NCBI GenBank assembly: GCA_905215835.1
Contig: CAJMRR010000087.1
Location: 1 to 8,452 of the forward strand
Source: an uncultured bacterium
Lineage (GTDB): Bacteria; Actinomycetota; Coriobacteriia; Coriobacteriales; Coriobacteriaceae
Direction of reading: 5' to 3'
DNA: 8,452 nucleotides
In this document: positions 1-3,670 of the stretch, piece by piece
How the letters are laid out: every line of letters begins with the position of its first letter
Position numbering within the stretch: the first letter of the stretch is position 1
Translations under genes and position numbers: made by a program
The notes under the pieces: generated by a model
Database searches by the model: none
Told to the model about the DNA's origin: nothing
What the model saw: only the letters and a program-made list of their open reading frames with translations

Positions 1-31
1 TCTCGGAAGGCACGTGCAGACCTTTCGTCAT
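1..31 (-). CDS. arcA: Arginine deiminase paralogue, N-terminal fragment (cut by window edge)
   Basis: Only the first ten codons lie in the window. They read MTKGLHVPSE, identical at the nucleotide level to the start of the complete arcA whose ATG is at 3118. The ribosome binding site (AGGAGG two bases before ATG) and leader are also the same: bases 1-55 equal bases 3088-3142 exactly. This indicates a second arcA copy transcribed leftwards from its own promoter. I infer that the rest of the gene is arginine deiminase; the sequence shown cannot exclude a truncated copy, or a different gene fused to a duplicated arcA start. Confidence 0.72.
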   Translation of the reverse strand, partial: MTKGLHVPSE

Positions 32-48
32 GGCCTCCTACCTTTCTT

Positions 49-69
49 TCGGGCCCCTGTCAGGGCCGA
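49..69 (-). promoter_or_regulatory. Leader hairpin next to the RBS of the left arcA copy
   Basis: In the transcript, bases 69 to 49 fold as UCGGCCC, a six-base loop, GGGCC, a bulged C, then CGA: a seven-pair stem with one bulge. It ends about 11 bases before the AGGAGG ribosome binding site. The same stem with the same bulged C, but a different loop, is found at 3135-3154 before the other arcA. There is no U-run after it, so it is not a terminator. A role in mRNA stability or translation is inferred. Confidence 0.45.
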
Positions 70-113
70 TTCGTTAGCGCCCCTCCGTGTGAGGCGTTAT
101 TGCTGACGACATA

Positions 114-142
114 TTTATATCCAAAATCAGTTCATACTTCCA
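114..142 (-). promoter_or_regulatory. Promoter of the left arcA copy
   Basis: On the minus strand a -10 TATAAA (119-114) lies 17 bases after a poor -35 TGGAAG (142-137). The -10 ends 83 bases before the ATG at 31, exactly the distance seen at the other arcA (3201 to 3118). Bases 138-159, covering the -35 and the proximal operator repeat, are identical to 3225-3246, and the TTTTGGATATAA stretch around the -10 is also kept, while the spacer has diverged. A weak -35 beside a conserved operator suggests activator dependence. Expected transcript start is near 107. Confidence 0.6.
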
Positions 143-150
143 CCTCGCCC

Positions 151-180
151 CCGAACGGTTTTATATGAGGGGTGAACGGC
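151..180 (-). promoter_or_regulatory. LytTR-type operator (direct repeat) upstream of left arcA copy
   Basis: On the minus strand there are two 9-base units, GCCGTTCAC (180-172) and ACCGTTCGG (159-151), separated by 12 bases. The published LytTR-domain recognition unit is [TA][AC][CA]GTTN[AG][TG], in two direct copies 12-13 bases apart. The proximal unit matches at all positions and the distal unit at seven of nine. The proximal unit ends eight bases before the -35. The same arrangement precedes the other arcA. Assignment to a LytTR regulator is by motif only; no such regulator gene is in the window. Confidence 0.55.
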
Positions 181-213
181 ATACACATATACTTCACGCA
201 TGGCACACTTTGA

Positions 214-285
214 TTTAATAAAGTTTATTTACGTGCTTAAACGCGTTTTCAATCCAAATAACAAATGGAACTTAACTTTATTAAA
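214..285. repeat. 12-bp perfect inverted repeat with a 48-bp spacer
   Basis: TTTAATAAAGTT (214-225) is exactly complementary to AACTTTATTAAA (274-285). It sits just beyond the limit of the arcA-paralogous upstream region. Such spacing could suit a dimeric regulator bound at two places or a looped structure. In a region this AT-rich, chance remains possible. Confidence 0.5.
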
Positions 286-316
286 CCACCCTCAAATTGC
301 ATATTTCCAATAAAGC

Positions 317-340
317 TATGAATAGAATTAGCGATTCATA
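317..340. repeat. Inverted repeat TATGAAT-N10-ATTCATA
   Basis: TATGAAT (317-323) and ATTCATA (334-340) are perfect complements. The arms resemble ArgR half-sites (TGAAT/ATTCA), which would fit arginine genes, but the usual spacing between half-sites is four bases and here it is twelve between the TGAAT and ATTCA cores, counting the extra A and T bases as part of the arms gives ten. A related string, TATGAATAAGAAT, occurs on the minus strand at 3481-3469. The function is unknown. Confidence 0.35.
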
Positions 341-407
341 CCGCGTCTCAACCATTTTCATTTTTATTCAGAAAAAAGTTTGTCCTATTCATTTCTGGTA
401 ACAAATT

Positions 408-437
408 ACCGTTTACCAGACGCTTGATACCGTTCAC
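408..437 (+). promoter_or_regulatory. Third LytTR-type direct repeat, facing away from arcA
   Basis: On the plus strand, ACCGTTTAC (408-416) and ACCGTTCAC (429-437) are separated by 12 bases. Each matches the LytTR unit at eight of nine positions and has the same 21-base period as the two arcA operators, but points the other way. A plus-strand promoter-like pair overlaps it. No recognisable gene lies downstream on this strand: the next feature is the 3' end of the convergent aminotransferase. Confidence 0.45.
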
Positions 438-454
438 CGGAAGCTCAGTATAAG
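424..454 (+). promoter_or_regulatory. Possible rightward promoter overlapping the orphan operator
   Basis: TTGATA (424-429) and TATAAG (449-454) each match the sigma-70 consensus at five of six positions, but the spacer is 19 bases, longer than the optimum. The proximal LytTR-like repeat falls inside the spacer. Transcription would start near 461 and run through the terminator hairpin at 516-555 into the antisense strand of the aminotransferase. A small or antisense RNA is possible but unproven. Confidence 0.25.
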
Positions 455-515
455 GCCCATCGGATACCGGCTCGCCTTACGGCCTCATTTGTAACAACTT
501 GACTTCTCGGTATAG

Positions 516-555
516 AAAAACAGTCCCGCTCCCCTCATGGGAAACGGGACTGTTA
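516..555 (-). terminator. Rho-independent terminator after the aminotransferase gene
   Basis: Bases 519-528 (AACAGTCCCG) pair over ten bases with 545-554, and the loop holds a further TCCC/GGGA stem. In the minus-strand transcript the hairpin is followed by UUUUU (520-516). It begins about 48 bases past the aminotransferase stop. On the plus strand the following bases are not T-rich, so it mainly serves leftward transcription. Confidence 0.88.
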
Positions 556-602
556 TCGATAATCGTAGACAGATTTGAGCGGTTTTGAGAGCCGTCGGAA
601 TC

Positions 603-1727
603 CTAGCGATCGAACTCCGCCAGTGCCTCGCCCAGGAGCCTCAGACCCTCGCGCAGAACGTCCTCGCTCGCGCAGTAGCCCAGGCGTGCGCCGCAGGGAA
701 GCTCAAAGCGGCTACCGGGAACCAACAGCACTCCCCTCTCGGCCAGCAGGCGCTTGCAGAACTCCTCGTCGTCCTCGGGAATATCAAGCTTGATAAACGA
801 GGTAGACACGCCCTGCGGGGCCGTCCAGGAAACGCGATGCTGCGTATCAATCCAAGCCTGCGCGATATCGCGGTTTCCAAACACGATCTTGCGGTTGCGC
901 TCGAGGATCTTGTCCTTGTGCTTGAGCACATAGGTCGCCAGGGCGTCGTTGAACACGCCGCCGCAAATCATGGTGTAGTCGCGGTACGTGCGAATGCGGT
1001 TAGATACCTCTTCGTCTGCCACAACCCAGCCCACGCGGGCCGCAGGCGTCGAATAGGTCTTGGACACCGAGTTGGTGACGATGGCCTTCTCGTACACATC
1101 GGCCATCGACAAAAAGTCCTCAGTGTTCTCAAGCGGCAGGTACACCTCGTCGCACAGCACATAGGCGCCAACCGAGCGGGCGATCCCGGCAATCTGGCCG
1201 AGCGTATCGGCATCAAGCACCGTACCGATGGGGTTCGATGCGTTGTTGATGCAGATGAGCTTCGTGTTGGGGCGCACCGAGCGCTTGAGCTCCTCGATAT
1301 CGGGTTTCCATCCGAGCTCCTCGCGAAGCTCCCAATACTCGACCTCGGCGCCGAGCGTACGCGGGATCTCATAGAGCGGCGCATAGGTGGGCCACTCGGC
1401 GATAACGTGGTCGCCGGGCTCGACTACAGCCATAATGGCGTTGAGGTTAGCGCCCGTGCAGCCATTGGTCTGCAGAATGTGATCAGGATTGACCTCGCGA
1501 TGATACAGCTTGGCGACCTCCGCCTTAAACTCCGGCGAGCCCTCGATCCAGCCGTAGTTCATCTTCTCGCGGTCCAGGCGCTCGTAGAACGTGGCACCAT
1601 CTTGATCGTCGAGCGCGCGCAGCTCGCCCATGGTAAGCGAGGAGATCGTCGACTGGGCGATATCCCACGTAGCGCTCTTCTCCCAAACGTTGAGCCACTC
1701 CTCAACGCCGATTGCCTTGATATCCAT
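603..1727 (-). CDS. PLP-dependent aminotransferase, class I/II (fold type I)
   Basis: Predicted cytosolic enzyme of 374 residues, the usual length for class I/II aminotransferases. Visible landmarks are the NASNPIGT loop with the cofactor-contacting Asn165, Asp193 in CDEVY (pyridine nitrogen), the SVSKTYS motif with the Schiff-base lysine Lys223, and the late GARLGY arginine (Arg348) expected to bind the substrate carboxylate. The start at 1727 was chosen because AAGGAG lies seven bases before it; an upstream in-frame ATG at 1781 has no comparable site. The gene lies between two arcA copies on the same strand, 149 bases behind the complete one. A terminator hairpin separates them and I see no strong promoter, so readthrough from arcA may supply part of its expression. 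The substrate is unknown. The N-terminal pattern (EEWL, then DIA, then T-GEL) recalls, from memory, capreomycidine-synthase-like enzymes acting on an arginine derivative, and the context also suggests arginine metabolism; both points are inference. Confidence 0.86.
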   Translation of the reverse strand: MDIKAIGVEEWLNVWEKSATWDIAQSTISSLTMGELRALDDQDGATFYERLDREKMNYGWIEGSPEFKAEVAKLYHREVNPDHILQTNGCTGANLNAIMAVVEPGDHVIAEWPTYAPLYEIPRTLGAEVEYWELREELGWKPDIEELKRSVRPNTKLICINNASNPIGTVLDADTLGQIAGIARSVGAYVLCDEVYLPLENTEDFLSMADVYEKAIVTNSVSKTYSTPAARVGWVVADEEVSNRIRTYRDYTMICGGVFNDALATYVLKHKDKILERNRKIVFGNRDIAQAWIDTQHRVSWTAPQGVSTSFIKLDIPEDDEEFCKRLLAERGVLLVPGSRFELPCGARLGYCASEDVLREGLRLLGEALAEFDR

Positions 1728-1784
1728 GACCAAGCTCCTTACAAAAGCAGTCATCCAATCGTGTTGATGTTCCTCATACAAGAA

Positions 1785-1814
1785 TGGGGCGGTGCGAATA
1801 CCCGCACCGCCCCA
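1785..1814 (-). terminator. Terminator hairpin between arcA and the aminotransferase
   Basis: A perfect 12-pair stem is formed by 1785-1796 and 1803-1814 with a six-base loop. In the minus-strand transcript it is followed by UUCUUGUAU, a moderate U-rich tail. It lies about 60 bases past the arcA stop and 58 bases before the aminotransferase ATG, so it probably ends most arcA transcripts while permitting some readthrough. A smaller seven-pair stem (1822-1828 with 1837-1843) lies between it and arcA, and the arcA stop codon itself sits in a GACCT/AGGTC inverted repeat (1873-1885). Confidence 0.75.
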
Positions 1815-1876
1815 ATGGGAGACATCTAATGGCAGCTAGATGTATGTATTAAGACCTGTACGGGTCCTTGAAGACC

Positions 1877-3118
1877 TTAGAGGTCCTCGCGCCAGAAGGG
1901 CATGCTCATGCAGCGCGGGCCGCCGCGGCCGCGGGAGAGCTCGGCGGAGGGCACGACGAGAAGGTCCAGGCCCTCCTTGTACAGCACGTCGTTGGTGACG
2001 GTGTTGCGGGCGTAGACGCAGATCTTGCCGGGCTCGACGCACAGGGTGTTGGAGCCGTCGTTCCACTGCTCGCGGGAGGCCGCGATCGGGTCGCCGCCGC
2101 CGCAGGGGATCAGCTTGACCTGGTCGACGCCGGTGGCGTCCTCCAGGACGTGCTCGAGGGTGTCCTCGATCAGGCGGATGTTCACGTCGCCCGGGTTCTT
2201 GCCGGCGGTCAGCTCGTAGACGCGCAGGGTGCCCATGATGGCGGGGTGGATCGTGAACTTATCGACGTCGATCTGGGTGAAGACCGTGTCGAGGTGCATG
2301 AAGGCGCGCGAGACCGGGATGTCGAAGGCCAGGATGCGCTCGACCTTGGAGTCGGAGTTCCAGAAGATGTTCTGGGCCATGACGTCGATAGCGGCGGCCT
2401 GGGTGCGCTGGGAGATGCCGACGGCGAGGGTCTTCTCGTTGATGTTCAGCACGTCGCCGCCCTCGGTGTGGAACTGGCAGTCGCGGCGGAAGTACAGCGA
2501 GACGTCCTTGTAGTCGGGGTGGTACTTGAAGACGTACTTGCCGTACAGGGTCTCGCGGTTGCGGGTGACCGAGTACATGCGGTTGAGGTTGACGCCCTCG
2601 CCGACGACCGCGAACGGGTCGCGGGTGAAGTAGAGGTTGGGCATCGGGTCGATGATCAGGTCGGACTCGGACTCGGAGTTGACCAGGGAGTCGAGGGTCG
2701 TGGACGCCGTGAGGGGCAGGTCGATCTCGGCCTTGGTCATGCCGGCCATGGTCTTCTTGACGAACTCGAGGTTGTCCTCGATGGAGTCCAGCTTCTCGCG
2801 GACGATCTGCGGCATGTGCTGGCCGCGGATGCCTGCCTCGGCGATGTACTGGTCGGTGAACTCGGCGCGGGCGCCGGGGACCTGGTCGAACACCTCGGCG
2901 ACGAGGTTCTCGAGGTAGAGGACCTCCACGCCCTGGTCCCTCAGGATCTGGGCGAAGGTGTCGTGCTCCTGCTGTGCGACCTCCAGGAACGGGACGTCGT
3001 CGAACAGGAGTCGCTCGAGCTCGTCGGGCGGCAGGTTGAGGAGCTCGTCGCCGGGACGGTGCAGGCAGACCTTCCTGAGCTTGCCGATCTCGGAAGGCAC
3101 GTGCAGACCTTTCGTCAT
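1877..3118 (-). CDS. arcA: Arginine deiminase
   Basis: Hydrolyses L-arginine to citrulline and ammonia, the first step of the arginine deiminase pathway, which yields ATP through carbamate kinase and raises cytoplasmic pH. The protein has 413 residues, full length for the family. The catalytic set is complete by motif: Asp167 in FTRDPF, Glu219 in HTEGGD, His275 and Asp277 in HLDTVF, and the nucleophile Cys403 in GPRCMSMP near the C terminus. ATG 3118 is preceded by AGGAGG after only two bases, but the same start and leader are preserved in the second copy. Codons are strongly biased to C or G at the third position, consistent with high expression; this bias also opens a long false frame on the opposite strand. 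The ornithine carbamoyltransferase and carbamate kinase genes are not in the window. Expression is probably controlled by the LytTR-like operator at 3238-3267. Confidence 0.97.
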   Translation of the reverse strand: MTKGLHVPSEIGKLRKVCLHRPGDELLNLPPDELERLLFDDVPFLEVAQQEHDTFAQILRDQGVEVLYLENLVAEVFDQVPGARAEFTDQYIAEAGIRGQHMPQIVREKLDSIEDNLEFVKKTMAGMTKAEIDLPLTASTTLDSLVNSESESDLIIDPMPNLYFTRDPFAVVGEGVNLNRMYSVTRNRETLYGKYVFKYHPDYKDVSLYFRRDCQFHTEGGDVLNINEKTLAVGISQRTQAAAIDVMAQNIFWNSDSKVERILAFDIPVSRAFMHLDTVFTQIDVDKFTIHPAIMGTLRVYELTAGKNPGDVNIRLIEDTLEHVLEDATGVDQVKLIPCGGGDPIAASREQWNDGSNTLCVEPGKICVYARNTVTNDVLYKEGLDLLVVPSAELSRGRGGPRCMSMPFWREDL

Positions 3119-3134
3119 GGCCTCCTACCTTTCT

Positions 3135-3154
3135 TTCGGGCCTTACTGGCCGAA
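3135..3154 (-). promoter_or_regulatory. Leader hairpin next to the arcA RBS
   Basis: In the transcript, UUCGGCC (3154-3148) pairs with GGCC, a bulged C, then GAA (down to 3135): seven pairs around a five-base AGUAA loop, about 11 bases before AGGAGG. Its counterpart at 49-69 keeps the stem and the bulged C but has another loop and one more C-G pair. A conserved stem with a diverged loop argues for selection on RNA structure, although the near-identity of one arm limits the weight of that argument. Confidence 0.45.
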
Positions 3155-3200
3155 TGTATCAGCGCCCCTCCGTATGGGACGCTGCTTGCTGACAGCTCTA

Positions 3201-3229
3201 GTTATATCCAAAAACCACCCGCAATTCCA
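3201..3229 (-). promoter_or_regulatory. arcA promoter
   Basis: Minus-strand -10 TATAAC (3206-3201) and weak -35 TGGAAT (3229-3224) are separated by 17 bases. The predicted start is near 3194, giving a leader of about 75 bases. The layout is the same, to the base, as that of the left arcA copy. The poor -35 next to a conserved operator suggests that an activator is needed. Confidence 0.62.
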
Positions 3230-3237
3230 CCTCGCCC

Positions 3238-3267
3238 CCGAACGGTCAGCAAAGTGCGATGAACGGT
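3238..3267 (-). promoter_or_regulatory. LytTR-type operator upstream of arcA
   Basis: On the minus strand, ACCGTTCAT (3267-3259) and ACCGTTCGG (3246-3238) are direct repeats 12 bases apart. Both match the LytTR recognition unit [TA][AC][CA]GTTN[AG][TG] at all nine positions, and the spacing is within the 12-13 base range reported for that family (AgrA, ComE and VirR type regulators). The proximal repeat ends eight bases before the -35, a position suited to activation. Confidence 0.6.
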
Positions 3268-3613
3268 ATATCGCATATGATTCCCCCATGATGCACTTCA
3301 GTTTTCTAAAGCAGGTTTTCAAAGGTAAACGTTCTTTTTTCTAAGGAATTAAGCCAGATTACACAAATATTTTCATGTTTAGGAATTGCATAGCTAAAAC
3401 GGTTTTCTGCATATATATGTCGTTTGTCCGCGATTCGATTTGGATTCGATTATATTCAGCTCGCAATCATTCTTATTCATACATCCTCACCAGTTGAGTA
3501 TGGATATGGATTGTTTTCAAAACGAGTCAGGCAGTTAGTTGTATGCATTGGCAGCGTAAGAACTAGGTTAAGATACCGTTCGCACAATACGTCCGTGCCA
3601 CAAGTCGACTAAA
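3268..3613. other. AT-rich divergent intergenic region between arcA and ppk
   Basis: No credible gene is seen. Up to about 3311 the sequence still resembles the upstream region of the left arcA copy; beyond that the two differ. It holds a direct repeat with an 11-base period (3432-3453), an 11-base palindrome GTTTTCAAAAC (3513-3523) and a single LytTR-like unit ACCGTTCGC on the plus strand (3575-3583) with no good partner 21 bases away. A 62-codon TTG-started frame at 3424-3612 has no ribosome binding site. Confidence 0.65.
3432..3453 (+). repeat. Direct repeat GATTCGATT with 11-bp period
   Basis: GATTCGATT occurs at 3432-3440 and again at 3443-3451, one helical turn apart. An 11-base period is typical of sites for PhoB/OmpR-family response regulators, which often control polyphosphate kinase in other bacteria. 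The repeat does not resemble the known Pho box sequences, and it lies about 220 bases before ppk, so the link is only a possibility. Confidence 0.3.
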
Positions 3614-3641
3614 TTGAGACAATAGTGAATAGTGTTAGGCT
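3614..3641 (+). promoter_or_regulatory. Possible ppk promoter
   Basis: TTGAGA (3614-3619) and TAGGCT (3636-3641) with a 16-base spacer form a weak promoter-like pair. It would start transcription near 3648, leaving a leader of about 25 bases. It is the best pair I could find close to ppk, but the -10 matches the consensus poorly. Confidence 0.3.
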
Positions 3642-3644
3642 ACC

Positions 3645-3659
3645 GTCCCCCGCGGGGAC
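3645..3659 (+). promoter_or_regulatory. Hairpin GTCCCC-CGC-GGGGAC just before ppk
   Basis: A perfect six-pair inverted repeat with a three-base loop lies 11 bases before the proposed ppk ATG. Its right arm (GGGGA) is the most purine-rich segment near the start, so the fold could mask ribosome binding, or the DNA palindrome could be an operator at the transcription start. Neither is proven. Confidence 0.35.
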
Positions 3660-3670
3660 TGAACGGACAG

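Larger units (their letters stand above)
181..515. other. AT-rich intergenic region with no gene seen
   Basis: The whole gap between the left arcA copy and the aminotransferase terminator has no open frame with a credible ribosome binding site. Up to about 223 it shows patchy similarity to 3261-3311 upstream of the other arcA (GAACGG, CATAT, CACTT and TAAAG blocks in the same order). Beyond that it is a low-GC stretch containing a widely spaced inverted repeat (214-285), a short inverted repeat (317-340) and an outward-facing LytTR-like direct repeat (408-437). Confidence 0.7.

Noticed and set aside
72..83. Upstream leader peptide behind the GGAGGGG sequence in the arcA leaders
   Set aside because: The GGAGGGG looks like a ribosome binding site, but no ATG, GTG or TTG follows at a suitable distance in either copy.
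317..340. Canonical ARG box
   Set aside because: The TGAAT/ATTCA arms are present, but the spacing between them is much larger than the four bases of a standard ArgR site, so I list it only as an inverted repeat.
585..1829. 414-codon open frame on the plus strand opposite the aminotransferase
   Set aside because: No recognisable domain and no ribosome binding site. It mirrors the codon bias of the minus-strand gene, which has intact PLP motifs.
1868..3262. 464-codon open frame on the plus strand opposite arcA
   Set aside because: Its translation is a low-complexity Val/Leu/Asp/Gly-rich string with no family features. It arises from the GC-ending codon bias of arcA on the other strand, which has complete catalytic motifs.
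1..3311. Composite transposon made by the two arcA repeats
   Set aside because: The repeats are same-strand host genes with their promoters. No transposase, terminal inverted repeat or target-site duplication is visible; a tandem duplication explains them.
3575..3583. LytTR operator upstream of ppk
   Set aside because: ACCGTTCGC is a good single unit, but no acceptable second unit is found 21-22 bases on either side, so it is not called an operator.
3424..3612. 62-codon frame starting at TTG in the arcA-ppk gap
   Set aside because: No Shine-Dalgarno sequence, rare start codon, AT-rich non-coding composition and no recognisable protein.
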